Positions 17,477 to 25,938 of a DNA stretch of 64,000 nt are shown here, in pieces (position 1 is the stretch's first letter; each line of letters opens with the position of its first letter). Made by a program: the position numbers and the translations under genes. Origin of the DNA: JBHYDC01 sp051861205 (lineage in GTDB: Bacteria; Pseudomonadota; Alphaproteobacteria; Rhizobiales; Pleomorphomonadaceae). The notes beneath the pieces are model-generated. The model saw only the letters and a list, made by a program, of their open reading frames with translations. It searched no databases and was not told where the DNA came from. The DNA is taken from NCBI GenBank assembly GCA_051861205.1, contig JBHYDC010000009.1, positions 1-64,000 on the forward strand, given 5' to 3'.

Positions 17477-19330
17477 ATGGGCATCTCGACATCGCTGAAC
17501 ATCGCGCTGACTGGGCTGAAGTCCAGTCAACTGCAACTCGACCTCACGGCGAACAACGTCGCGAACTCGTCGTCGCCCGATTACAGCCGGCGGCGCGTTC
17601 AGACGAGCGCGCTGGTGGCGGGCGACCGCACGTTCGGCGTGATGAACGGGACGGTGCAGCGCGAGATCGATCTTCAGGTGCAGCGCCAGTGGCGGACGGC
17701 TACGGCAAATTCCGCTTATGCGACGACGCGCTCGGATTATCTGACCCGGCTGGATTCCTCGTTCGGCGGGCCAAAAAATCCCAATTCTCTGGACGCGCTG
17801 TTCAACGGGTTCAAGAAGTCGTTCGAAAAGCTCGCTGCATCGCCCGACAACGGCGCCGCGCGGATCGAGGCGGCAGCTTCTGCGGAGACATTGGCGCAGA
17901 GTTTACGGTCGCTGTCGGAAACGATCCAGACAGCCCGCCAGGACGCGGAAACGTCGATCGGGTCGGCTGTAACGGAAGTGAATACGCTGCTGATGCGGAT
18001 CAGCAAGCTGGACAAGGAAATCATCTCCGTCAGCGCCGGTGACAACAGCACGGCGGCGCTACAGGATGAGCGCGATGCCGCCATCGACGATCTGGCCAAG
18101 CTGATCGACATCAAGGTTGAAGATCAGTCCTATGGCGCTATCGCTATTCGAACAACGGCCGGAACACTGCTCTACGACGACACGCCCGTTCAGCTTCGCT
18201 TCGACGAACGGGCGACACTGTCCCCCGGCTCGCTTTATTCGGTGGTGGATAGCGAGCGGTCGGTCGGTGCGATCGTCATCGAGAGTGGACCTGGAGCGGG
18301 CTACGACCTGTTCCGCGACAATTCAATCCGGTCCGGCAAGATCGCCGCGCTTCGGGAACTGCGGGACGACACGCTCGTCTCCGCCCAGTCGCAGCTCGAT
18401 GCGCTGGCAGCGCAGATGGCCGAGGCGATCTCGAACAAGACGGTGACCGGAACGGCGGTCACCAGCGGGACCGCGCAAGGGTTCTCGGTCGACCTCTCCG
18501 GGTTGAAGCCGGGCAATCGTTTCACGCTGGAGTATACGGACGCGTCCGGAACGCGGACGGTGAGTTTCGTGGCGAGGGCGACGGCGGGCGATGTGGGCGA
18601 CGATTACACGCCCGACCCGAACGATACCGTTGTGACGCTGGATCTCTCCGGCGCGTCGGGCACTCTGGCGAACCAGGTGGCGGCGGCGCTTGGGGCTAGT
18701 TTCCAGGTGAGCGATCTTGGCGGCAACGTGCTGCAAGTGCTGGATGATGGCACGAGCGCGATGGCGATCAATTCGCTGTCCGCGTCGATTTCGGTCGATA
18801 CGCTTCAATCGGGCAGCAAATCCTTCGCGCTTTTCATCGACTCGGCGACCGGCCAGGGGTTCACCGGCCTCACCGGGGCGAATAATCAGAAGCCGGGCTT
18901 TGCCTCGCGCATCTACGTCAACCCCACGGTCAAGGCGGATCCCGCCTATCTGGTGAAATACACCGCGACGACGGCGCCTAACGATACAGGCCGCCCGCGC
19001 GCCGTTATCGATGCGCTGAGCGAGGCCAAGTATCTGTTCGACCCGGATGTCGGCATCGGAACGCAGCTTGCGCCCTTCAGCGGCACGGTGGAGCAGTTTT
19101 TGAAGCAGGTGCTGTCCTCGCAGGGATCTCGCACCCAGGCCGCCCAGCAGCTTGCCGAGGGGCAGGGTATCGTCACCGCGAATATCGAGGAGCGATACAA
19201 CGGAAGCCGCAAGGTGGACCTCGATGCCGAATTGTCCAGGCTCATTGAATTGCAGACGGCCTATCAAGCCAACGCGCGCGTGCTGACGGCCGCGCGCGAA
19301 ATGCTTGATATGCTGATGCAGGCGATCTGA
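17477..19330 (+). CDS. flgK: Flagellar hook-associated protein FlgK (HAP1)
   Basis: This 617-residue junction protein sits between hook and filament. The N-terminus SLNIALTGLKSSQLQLDLTA with NNVANSSSPDYSRRRV and the C-terminus VDLDAELSRLIELQTAYQAN-ARVLTAAREMLDMLM are the standard terminal helices of FlgK. The central ~400 residues are variable beta-rich domains. It lies 50 bp after flgE and 24 bp before flgL, so it is probably cotranscribed from the flgE promoter. Confidence 0.95.
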   Translation: MGISTSLNIALTGLKSSQLQLDLTANNVANSSSPDYSRRRVQTSALVAGDRTFGVMNGTVQREIDLQVQRQWRTATANSAYATTRSDYLTRLDSSFGGPKNPNSLDALFNGFKKSFEKLAASPDNGAARIEAAASAETLAQSLRSLSETIQTARQDAETSIGSAVTEVNTLLMRISKLDKEIISVSAGDNSTAALQDERDAAIDDLAKLIDIKVEDQSYGAIAIRTTAGTLLYDDTPVQLRFDERATLSPGSLYSVVDSERSVGAIVIESGPGAGYDLFRDNSIRSGKIAALRELRDDTLVSAQSQLDALAAQMAEAISNKTVTGTAVTSGTAQGFSVDLSGLKPGNRFTLEYTDASGTRTVSFVARATAGDVGDDYTPDPNDTVVTLDLSGASGTLANQVAAALGASFQVSDLGGNVLQVLDDGTSAMAINSLSASISVDTLQSGSKSFALFIDSATGQGFTGLTGANNQKPGFASRIYVNPTVKADPAYLVKYTATTAPNDTGRPRAVIDALSEAKYLFDPDVGIGTQLAPFSGTVEQFLKQVLSSQGSRTQAAQQLAEGQGIVTANIEERYNGSRKVDLDAELSRLIELQTAYQANARVLTAAREMLDMLMQAI

Positions 19331-19354
19331 CCGGGAAGAACCAGGACTTAAGCC

Positions 19355-20884
19355 ATGGCGATCAGTAACGTCACTCGCAATCCGATCACCAACCAGCTCG
19401 TTTCGATGCGCGGGCAGCTTGAAGAGTTGCAGCGCCAGCTTGGCACCGGCGCGCGGGCGGAGACCTATGGCGGGCTTGGATCCGAACGCACGCTTTCGAT
19501 CTCGTTTCGCTCGCGGCTTGCCAATCTGGAGAGCTACAGCGCGACAAGCGATCAGCTCAATCTGCGCATCAAGTTGCTCAACTCTTCGCTGACCCGCCTA
19601 TCGGCGGTGCCGACCGACATTCGCGCCGCGCTAGACCCGAACGCTTATCAGGTGCGGCTGGACGGGCGCACGGATGCGCAGAAGACGGCACGCATCGCGC
19701 TCGACGAAGTGGTCGGGCTGCTCAACTCGGAGGCGGACGGGCGCTATCTCTTCTCGGGCCGTGAGACCGACACCAAGCCGGTCATCGACGTGCAGCGCAT
19801 GCTTCAAGGCGACGGGGCGAAGGACGGCTTGATGCAGGTGACGGCGGAGCGGCTGACGGCCGATCTTGGCGTCGGCGGTAAGGGACGTTTGGAAATCGCG
19901 ACAACCGCCGCCACAGTTTCGCTGTCACGTCAAACGCCGCTGTCGGCTGAATTCGGCTTTAAGATTTCGGATGCCGAAACCACGAGCGGCGGCATTACCA
20001 TAACGCAGAGCGGCAGCCCGGTTACGTCCGTCGATTTCGCCGTGTCCGGCACCGTGAACGCAGGCGATACCGTGACGCTGGAATTGCAGAACCCGGACGG
20101 GACGACGTCCGCGATCAAGCTGAAGGCGACGTTGTCGGCGACGCCGGCAGCGGGGGAATTCACGATCGGCGCGACGGTGAATGATACGGCGGCAAACATG
20201 GGAGCGGCGTTGACGGTCGCGGTGGACCGGGCTGTCGCGACCGATTTGAAGGCCGCGTCGGCCATGCGGGCAGGGCAGAACTTCTTCGATACCTTGGGCG
20301 GCAAGGCGCCGCAGCGGGTCGATGCAACCTCGGGCGGGGGAAGCCTTGCCTCGGCGGTCAGCCTGCGGGACGGCACCCAGAGCGATACGGTTTTCTGGTA
20401 CCGGGGATACAACGGGGCGATCGATCCGTCCGACCCCTCCACGTTGCCGCGCAGCGACAGCGTGGCGCGGGTGGATACGTCGATCGACGTTTCCTATGGC
20501 GCGCGGGCGAATGAGGAAGGTTTGCGGCGGCTCGTACAGTCGCTTGCGGTGACGGCCGTTGCGCAGTTCAGCGGCAGCGTGGCGACGGACGAGGACCGTT
20601 ATCGCGCCCTGATCGAGCGCACCCGCGACGGGCTGGCGGCTAAGGAAGGTGTGCAGCGGCCGCAGGATATTCATGCGGAAATTGCGGTGGCCGGTAAGAT
20701 CGCGATCGACACGGCGGCCCGCAACAAGATCAATAAAAGCTCCATCCTGGAAATGCTGGATGGCACCGAGGGCGTGAAGCTCGAAGAAATAGCAGCGCAA
20801 ATCCGGACTCTGCAAACACGCATGCAGGCGAGCTATCAGACGACATCGCTGCTGAGCGAGTTGTCGCTCGTCAACTATATGTAA
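19355..20884 (+). CDS. flgL: Flagellar hook-associated protein FlgL (HAP3), flagellin-like
   Basis: This 509-residue flagellin-fold protein carries N-terminal NVTRNPITNQLVSMRGQLEE and AVGxL-type VVGLLNSEADGRYLFSGRET, the latter being the hallmark of FlgL. The C-terminus has TRMQASYQTTSLLSELSLVNYM. It is much longer than enterobacterial FlgL (~317) because of a central insert (about 200-290), as is common in alphaproteobacteria. It ends the flgEKL run and converges with flaF. Confidence 0.92.
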   Translation: MAISNVTRNPITNQLVSMRGQLEELQRQLGTGARAETYGGLGSERTLSISFRSRLANLESYSATSDQLNLRIKLLNSSLTRLSAVPTDIRAALDPNAYQVRLDGRTDAQKTARIALDEVVGLLNSEADGRYLFSGRETDTKPVIDVQRMLQGDGAKDGLMQVTAERLTADLGVGGKGRLEIATTAATVSLSRQTPLSAEFGFKISDAETTSGGITITQSGSPVTSVDFAVSGTVNAGDTVTLELQNPDGTTSAIKLKATLSATPAAGEFTIGATVNDTAANMGAALTVAVDRAVATDLKAASAMRAGQNFFDTLGGKAPQRVDATSGGGSLASAVSLRDGTQSDTVFWYRGYNGAIDPSDPSTLPRSDSVARVDTSIDVSYGARANEEGLRRLVQSLAVTAVAQFSGSVATDEDRYRALIERTRDGLAAKEGVQRPQDIHAEIAVAGKIAIDTAARNKINKSSILEMLDGTEGVKLEEIAAQIRTLQTRMQASYQTTSLLSELSLVNYM

Positions 20885-20962
20885 GACTTGGCTGATTGAG
20901 GCGCGGAGGGCGCGGCGGCGAGCCGTGCCTTTTTGCGTTTTCGCAAGGCCGTCCGCGTGCGA

Positions 20963-21334
20963 TCAGCCGGCCGAACCGCGAAGGCCGGCAGCGATGTTCG
21001 CGTTGATGCTGATGAGCGTTGTCAGCTTTTCCGGCGTCGGTTCCGAAAGGGTCCGCATCGAATGGGAAAAGATGAACACCGCGAGATTTGCCACGTTCGT
21101 CTTGATCTCGGCGGGAAGCGGGCTGTCCGAACGGGTGGCGGACGTCGCAAGTATCGTCCACAGCTTTCGATTGAAAGTTATGGCCTCATCGAGGCCTTTG
21201 CGAGCGGTTTCCCAATCATCACGAATGGACTGAAGTCTTGCTGCCGCCTTGATCAGCAGCGAAGCTTCGAGTTCACGAGGACCCGCTGTCGTCTGTTGGG
21301 TGCGCAGGTATGCGTTCGAGCCCTGATTGTACAT
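20963..21334 (-). CDS. flaF: Flagellar biosynthesis regulator FlaF
   Basis: This 123-residue protein carries the family core TAGPRELEASLLIKAAARLQ, a WxxLATSA-like helix and the NLAVFIFSHS segment. In Caulobacter and Brucella, FlaF is needed for flagellin synthesis/secretion and works opposite to FlbT. The start at 21334 lies within flbT, giving a 62-bp out-of-frame overlap; no later start preserves the conserved N-terminus. It is last in the flagellin-flbT-flaF operon. Confidence 0.9.
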   Translation of the reverse strand: MYNQGSNAYLRTQQTTAGPRELEASLLIKAAARLQSIRDDWETARKGLDEAITFNRKLWTILATSATRSDSPLPAEIKTNVANLAVFIFSHSMRTLSEPTPEKLTTLISINANIAAGLRGSAG

Positions 21335-21710
21335 GTTGGATAAGCTTCTGCTCGTGCTCGATGAGACTACGTGCTTCTTTCAACGCTTTGTATAGCGAGT
21401 TACTTAAGATATTGTTACTTATGCGGGTTACAAAGGGAATGGCGCTCGGCGCCGCTTCCATTATATCCTTGACAAGGTTGAAGTATTCGTCCTGGAACTT
21501 GTTAACTTCGCGTGAGAGGTACATAAGCTGGACCGCCAAATAGATCCGTTTGGCAGGACTATCGGCCGTTTTCAGCGTGAGGATATCCTTCTCGCGTAGG
21601 ATCGGCGCGCTACCCTCGATGAAGAGGCGCGTGCGCTGGTTGTCGTTGGTGATGACGGATTCACCGATGATGATCCTTTCGCCCGGCTTCAACTCAACCT
21701 TCAAGGCCAT
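21273..21710 (-). CDS. flbT: Flagellin translational repressor FlbT
   Basis: This 145-residue protein has the FlbT family signature LKPGERIIIGESVITN near the N-terminus and the IYLAVQLMYLSRE helix. In Caulobacter FlbT binds the flagellin mRNA leader and lowers translation until the hook is finished. It lies 30 bp downstream of a flagellin-like gene and overlaps flaF, so regulator and target are coexpressed. Two CtrA boxes precede this operon. Confidence 0.94.
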   Translation of the reverse strand: MALKVELKPGERIIIGESVITNDNQRTRLFIEGSAPILREKDILTLKTADSPAKRIYLAVQLMYLSREVNKFQDEYFNLVKDIMEAAPSAIPFVTRISNNILSNSLYKALKEARSLIEHEQKLIQHVQSGLERIPAHPTDDSGSS

Positions 21711-21740
21711 GATCGGCGATCCCTCTTACAAGCGGCGGCG

Positions 21741-22895
21741 CTATCCGCCGAGTAGACGCAAGACGCCCTGATCGGCTTCACGCGCGAAGGAGAGCGCGCT
21801 CGTGGCCAACTGCTGGCGCGTTTGCAGGGCCAAGAGCTTGGCACCCTCTTCATTCTTATCGGCGGCGATGATTTGTTCGGCTCCGGCAACCAGTGTACCG
21901 GAGAATTCCTTCATGAACCGCTCGCGATTTTGCAGCATCGTGAGATTGGTGCCGAAGGTCACGGATTGAAGGCGCAAGATTTCGAGCGCCTCCTTCAACT
22001 CTTCCAGACTTGCGTCGGGCGCCGCCGGCGACATCCAGCCGGCCTCCTCGGCGTCGATCGCAGTTGTGCGGGTGCCGCCGGTTCCGGTGACCGTGATGGT
22101 CATGTCGGTCGTGGTTTCGACGGTCAGCGTTCCAGATGTGCCGAGCGAAGCCCGAATACCGTCGTTGGCGACGTTGAAGGCTTTCAGAAGGTCGGAGACC
22201 TTGGTGGTCGGTGAAACCGTGAGGGTGGACACGGTCTTGCCGGCGCCGTTGGTGACGGTCACGACGTCGCCGACTTCGTAGGCGGGCGCGGCGCTGCTCA
22301 GGAGATCGTCTTTGGTAAGCGGCGTTGTGCCGTTCATAAGCTGGGATTCAAACCGACCGAGCTTGCCTTCGGGCACGCGCTCCAAACCAAGCGTAGCGGA
22401 GATGTTGGTGTAGTCCACCGCTTCGATCAGAACGGCATCCGTACGCTCGTCACCGAAATAGAGCTTCAGATCGTGGCCCTGGCCGAGAAGAATGTTCTTG
22501 CCGCGATACTCGCTATCCCCAGCAATATCCTCCATTTGCTGAAGGACGCCGTTGTAGGTCTTTGCGAAGTCGGCGCGATCGAATGCGTCCAGGCTGCGCG
22601 AGGCCTGGTTTGCCATGGTCTTGGCGGCGTCCATAAGCTTGGTGATGGCGTTGAGGCCATCATAGGCGGCACGGAGCGTTTGGACGCCCTGCATGACCTG
22701 TTCGAGCGTGCGGTCGAGTTCGGCGGCGCGGTCCGTCAGGGCGAGGGAGGTGAAATAGGTGCTCGGATCCTCAAGGGCGGAGTTGACCCTCTTGCCGGAT
22801 CCAAGCCGATCGCCTGCGATCTTCGCCTCGTCAATGGCGCTTCTCAGGCTGAAAATCGTATCTCGGGTCGCGCGTGTCAGGGGGACACTGGTCAT
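21741..22895 (-). CDS. Divergent long flagellin
   Basis: This 384-residue flagellin has recognisable D0/D1 ends: GSGKRVNSALEDPSTYFTSL near the N-terminus and NEEGAKLLALQTRQQLATSA then LSFAREADQGVLRLLGG at the end. It is about 100 residues longer than the two flagellins downstream because of a central beta-rich insert (about 190-285, rich in Thr, Val and Gly: TVTNGAGKTVSTLTVSPTTK). Most flagellins here end NVLRL; this one has GVLRLLGG. It may be a minor or hook-proximal filament subunit. It leads an operon with flbT and flaF behind two CtrA boxes. Confidence 0.9.
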   Translation of the reverse strand: MTSVPLTRATRDTIFSLRSAIDEAKIAGDRLGSGKRVNSALEDPSTYFTSLALTDRAAELDRTLEQVMQGVQTLRAAYDGLNAITKLMDAAKTMANQASRSLDAFDRADFAKTYNGVLQQMEDIAGDSEYRGKNILLGQGHDLKLYFGDERTDAVLIEAVDYTNISATLGLERVPEGKLGRFESQLMNGTTPLTKDDLLSSAAPAYEVGDVVTVTNGAGKTVSTLTVSPTTKVSDLLKAFNVANDGIRASLGTSGTLTVETTTDMTITVTGTGGTRTTAIDAEEAGWMSPAAPDASLEELKEALEILRLQSVTFGTNLTMLQNRERFMKEFSGTLVAGAEQIIAADKNEEGAKLLALQTRQQLATSALSFAREADQGVLRLLGG

Positions 22896-22916
22896 CGTTG
22901 TTTCCAGAATCGGGCG

Positions 22917-22932
22917 TTAACCCCTACTTAAC
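22917..22932 (-). promoter_or_regulatory. CtrA box 1 of flagellin-flbT-flaF operon
   Basis: TTAA (22917-22920), seven bases, TTAA (22928-22931) then CC. It lies 22 bp from the flagellin start codon, so an upstream transcription start would place it inside the core promoter or leader. Confidence 0.75.
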
Positions 22933-22948
22933 CACGATTGCGCCGGTC

Positions 22949-22967
22949 ATGGTTAATGCTACGTTAA
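22949..22967 (-). promoter_or_regulatory. CtrA box 2 of flagellin-flbT-flaF operon
   Basis: Read on the minus strand this is TTAA-N7-TTAACCAT (TTAA pairs at 22964-22967 and 22953-22956, CCAT to 22949), the complete extended consensus. It lies 17 bp from box 1, so the two could be bound side by side. Confidence 0.8.
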
Positions 22968-22994
22968 AGCAGCGATTTCCTGCGGTAGCCCAAC

Positions 22995-23027
22995 CAAAAA
23001 GGGGCGGAGCGCGAACGCTCCACCCCT
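22995..23027 (-). terminator. Rho-independent terminator of flagellin gene 23071-23919
   Basis: Arms 23000-23011 (AGGGGCGGAGCG) and 23016-23027 pair over 12 bp with one G-U type mismatch and a CGAA loop. On the minus strand the hairpin is followed by TTTTT. It lies 44 bp after the stop codon of the flagellin. Confidence 0.85.
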
Positions 23028-23070
23028 CTTAACTTTTGGCCGCGCCGACCGTTGCCGGCGCGAGGCCGTC

Positions 23071-23919
23071 TTACTGGAGAAGCCGCAGAACGTTCTGATC
23101 GGCCTGGCTGGCGAAGGAGAGCGCCGTGGATGAGAGCTGCTGACGGGTGTTGAGGGAGAGCAGCTTTGCGCCTTCCTCGTTCTGATCGGCCAGCGTCAAC
23201 CTGTCGGCACCCGTGACCAAGGTATTCACGAAGGCTTTCGTGTAGTCCTGACGGATTTGCACGCTCGACAGGTTCGTACCGAAGGTGGATGCCTGGGTAC
23301 GCAGCGTCGTCAGAGCCGCGTTCACGGCGTCGATGGCGGTTCCGATGTTGTTATCGCCCGTTGAGCCGACGTCCCACGATGCGGCGGTGATCAGATCCAG
23401 GTTCAGCCCGGTGTCATCGGCAGGCGAGGTGTAATCGATGCCTTCGATGGTCAAGAAGTTCTGCGCGGTGCTGGTGCGCTCGTTGAAGATAACCTTCAAG
23501 TCGTCGCCCTTGAGCAGGTTCTTGCCCTTGTAGCCGGAGTCCTCGGCGATGTCGCCGATCTGGTTCAGGAGCTTGTTGAACTCGCTGGCAAAGGTCGCGC
23601 GGTCGGTGGAGGACGCGCTGGCGAGAGCTTGGTTGGCTTTCGCTTTCGCCGAGTCAACGAGCTTCTGAATGGCCTTGATGCCTTCGTCGGCCGCTTTCAG
23701 CGTCTGGACGGCCTGGCCCATGTCGTCGAGCAAATTCGACAGATCTTGGGAACGGTCCGCGAGCGCGGCAGCCGTGAAATATGAATTCGGATTGTCCAGC
23801 GCAGAGTTGACCTTCTTACCCGTGGCAAGACGGCCCTGAACCACCTCCTGCATACTGGAGGTCTGCTGCAGAGCCAGAAGGTTCGTTCGAACGCCAGCGG
23901 CGAGTGTTACTGAGGACAT
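23071..23919 (-). CDS. Flagellin
   Basis: This 282-residue filament protein has standard flagellin N (TNLLALQQTSSMQEVVQGRL, ATGKKVNSALDNPNSYFTAA) and C ends (NEEGAKLLSLNTRQQLSSTA, ASQADQNVLRLLQ). It has a short central domain, as usual in alphaproteobacteria. It is closely related to the flagellin at 24095-24937 and probably a tandem duplicate. It has its own terminator downstream. A near-consensus CtrA-like TTAA-N7-TAAA lies at 23994-24008, about 75 bp upstream. Confidence 0.95.
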   Translation of the reverse strand: MSSVTLAAGVRTNLLALQQTSSMQEVVQGRLATGKKVNSALDNPNSYFTAAALADRSQDLSNLLDDMGQAVQTLKAADEGIKAIQKLVDSAKAKANQALASASSTDRATFASEFNKLLNQIGDIAEDSGYKGKNLLKGDDLKVIFNERTSTAQNFLTIEGIDYTSPADDTGLNLDLITAASWDVGSTGDNNIGTAIDAVNAALTTLRTQASTFGTNLSSVQIRQDYTKAFVNTLVTGADRLTLADQNEEGAKLLSLNTRQQLSSTALSFASQADQNVLRLLQ

Positions 23920-24031
23920 TTGGCTACTTCCCGTTCTAGGGCATTCGGCCGCCTCATTCTGGGCGGGTCGAGAAGGAGCATGCCGTGTTAACCTTAATGC
24001 ACGGTAAACGCATCACTTGTTGCCTGAAGAC

Positions 24032-24065
24032 AAAAAGAAAGCGGCGGGGGAGGCCCCCCCGCCGC
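24032..24065 (-). terminator. Rho-independent terminator of flagellin gene 24095-24937
   Basis: A GC-only stem is formed by GCGGCGGGGG (24041-24050) and CCCCCCGCCGC (24055-24065). On the minus strand it is followed by TTTCTTTTT. It starts 30 bp after the flagellin stop codon, so each of the two short flagellins is a separate transcript. Confidence 0.85.
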
Positions 24066-24094
24066 GATGGTCGTCAGTGATATCTGAGTGCGGC

Positions 24095-24937
24095 TTAGAA
24101 GAGACGCAGGACGTTCTGTTCGGCCTGCGAGGCCAGGGAGAGCGACGTGCTGGCAAGGCTCTGCCGGGTCTGAAGCGCAAGCAGTTTCGCGCCTTCTTCG
24201 TTCGAGTCCGCGTTCGTCAGCTTGTCAGCACCTTCCTGCAGGGTGTTGATCATGCTCTTGGTGAAGTTCTGACGGTTTTCGACGATGGTGAGGTTCGTAC
24301 CGAAGGTCGAGGCCTGATTGCGCAACTTGGTCTGAGCGGCGGTCAGGTTGGTGATCTGGGTCTCGATCGCGGCATCGCCGGTGGAATCGGCGGTCCAGGC
24401 ATTGGATGCGACGTCGGTGACGCCGAGGTTGCCAGAGGTGTCCGAATAGTCCACGCTGCTAATGGTCAGCGAGTTCTGATCGGAGCCGGTCTTTTCGTTG
24501 AAGATAACCTTCAGGTCGTTGCCGTCGTTCAGAAGGTTCTTGCCCTTGTAACCGCTGTCGTCGGCGATGTCTTCGATCTGCGAAAGCAAGGTGTTGAATT
24601 CGCTGGCGAATTTCGCGCGGTCATCGGCGTTCGAGCTCTGCATCGCCTGGTTCGCCTTGGCTTTGGCGGCGTCGACGAGCTTGGAGATCGACGAAATACC
24701 TTGACTGGCTGCCTTCAGCGTCTGGATCGCCTGGCCCTGATCGTCGAGCAGGGTGGAAAGATCGCTGGCGCGGTTGTTCAAGGACGCCGAGGTGAAGAAA
24801 GAATTCGGGTTGTCGAGAGCGGAGTTGACCTTCTTGCCCGTCGCGAGACGGTTTTGGCTCTGACTCATCATTTCAGCGGTTTGCTGAAGAGTGACAAGAT
24901 TCTGGCGAACGCCAGAGCCGAGAGTGATGCCGGTCAT
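24095..24937 (-). CDS. Flagellin
   Basis: This 280-residue flagellin is paralogous to its neighbour: VRQNLVTLQQTAEMMSQSQN, LATGKKVNSALDNPNSFFTS at the start and SQAEQNVLRLF at the end. Cysteine-free and Asn/Ser-rich, it could be a substrate for O-glycosylation by the neighbouring sugar genes; that is inference. The 203-bp region upstream is relatively AT-rich but shows no exact sigma-54 or CtrA motif. Confidence 0.95.
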   Translation of the reverse strand: MTGITLGSGVRQNLVTLQQTAEMMSQSQNRLATGKKVNSALDNPNSFFTSASLNNRASDLSTLLDDQGQAIQTLKAASQGISSISKLVDAAKAKANQAMQSSNADDRAKFASEFNTLLSQIEDIADDSGYKGKNLLNDGNDLKVIFNEKTGSDQNSLTISSVDYSDTSGNLGVTDVASNAWTADSTGDAAIETQITNLTAAQTKLRNQASTFGTNLTIVENRQNFTKSMINTLQEGADKLTNADSNEEGAKLLALQTRQSLASTSLSLASQAEQNVLRLF

Positions 24938-25140
24938 GTTGGTAGTCCTTCTGGCTAAACTTGACGCCTCTCTTCCTGAGAGGTGAAGCCAGTAGGACGT
25001 CGTGACCTAGAATCATAAGTAAAAGAACGTGGTAAACGTGGATCAACCTTAACGTTCAGTGTAACTTGCAAAACGAAATCAGTAATTCTCGTTTTAACAG
25101 AACAGAAACCATGTCTGTTAGGAATTGACGTCGAGAGCGA

Positions 25141-25938
25141 TCAGGATCGCTCAGAAAGCCGGTAGGCCCGACGGATCGCGGCCTTGCCGGTGGTGCGGCG
25201 GTCGCCGACGTGGAAGATCACTTCGTCGAACACGAGATGGATGTCGTGGCCGAGTGTTTTGATCCAGCGGCTGGCGAAGGCGAGATCCTCGCCGAGCGTG
25301 GTGCCATCGTCGCCCGATACGGCATCGAAGCAGCGGAGGTAGCCGCCGGTGAGGCCGTAGGCCGCCGCGGCTTGTGGGGAAACGGCGTCATAGTCGCCGG
25401 GCAGGGCGTCGCGCAATTCCTCGAACACGGCGCGGCGAATCAAAAGAATGCCGGTGCCGCAGCGCGAGACGGGCATCAGCGAGCCTTCGTGGGCGACGTG
25501 AACCGGCGTTACGCCGTCCTCGGCGTAGCCGATGCGAAAGGCCGATCGTTCGGGGATGTAGACGTTGGCGACGATTTCGGCGGCCCGAGCATCCTTCACC
25601 CGGCGGGCGGCCAAGGCGAAGGCCTTCGGATCGATCGCGCGGGCGGGGCTAACGACGCCGACGACCGGCTTTTGGGCGGCAAGCATCTTTTCCAAAAGCG
25701 TGGGCATGAAGCCCATGTCGCTATCGAAGAACAAGAGATGGGTGATGTTTGGGTCGGCGAGCACAAGGCTGGCGTAGACGTTGCGCACGAGCCGCAGGTC
25801 GTGGGTTTCGATACAGCGCAGATCGAAGGCGATTCCGCCGGCGAAATGGGTGACGAGACTGGTGATCGTCTCGCAGAACTCGGCGCAGACGTCGCCATGG
25901 GCCGTGGGTGTCGCGATCAGGATGCGCGGGACGGCCAT
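25141..25938 (-). CDS. Putative GT-A glycosyltransferase, array member 1
   Basis: This 265-residue protein is one of four tandem paralogs. An N-terminal nucleotide-fold start (PRILIATPTAHGDV) is followed by HLLFFDSDMGF with a DxD metal/nucleotide-sugar motif at Asp72-Asp74. A CGTGILLIRRAVFE segment and a late GEDLAFASRWIKTLG motif follow, the last resembling the catalytic ED of family 2 enzymes. Sugar and acceptor are unknown. The ATG overlaps the stop of member 2 by one base, so it is the last gene of the operon. Its position beside the flagellins suggests a filament or surface glycan target. Confidence 0.8.
   Translation of the reverse strand: MAVPRILIATPTAHGDVCAEFCETITSLVTHFAGGIAFDLRCIETHDLRLVRNVYASLVLADPNITHLLFFDSDMGFMPTLLEKMLAAQKPVVGVVSPARAIDPKAFALAARRVKDARAAEIVANVYIPERSAFRIGYAEDGVTPVHVAHEGSLMPVSRCGTGILLIRRAVFEELRDALPGDYDAVSPQAAAAYGLTGGYLRCFDAVSGDDGTTLGEDLAFASRWIKTLGHDIHLVFDEVIFHVGDRRTTGKAAIRRAYRLSERS

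Noticed and set aside
20885..20962. Bidirectional terminator between flgL and flaF
   Set aside because: Only a 5-bp stem (TTGCG-TTTT-CGCAA) is present, with no proper T-run after it.
25095..25120. Terminator after the glycosyltransferase array (TAACAGA/TCTGTTA)
   Set aside because: Arms are only 7 bp with a 12-nt loop and no T-run; probably chance in AT-rich sequence.
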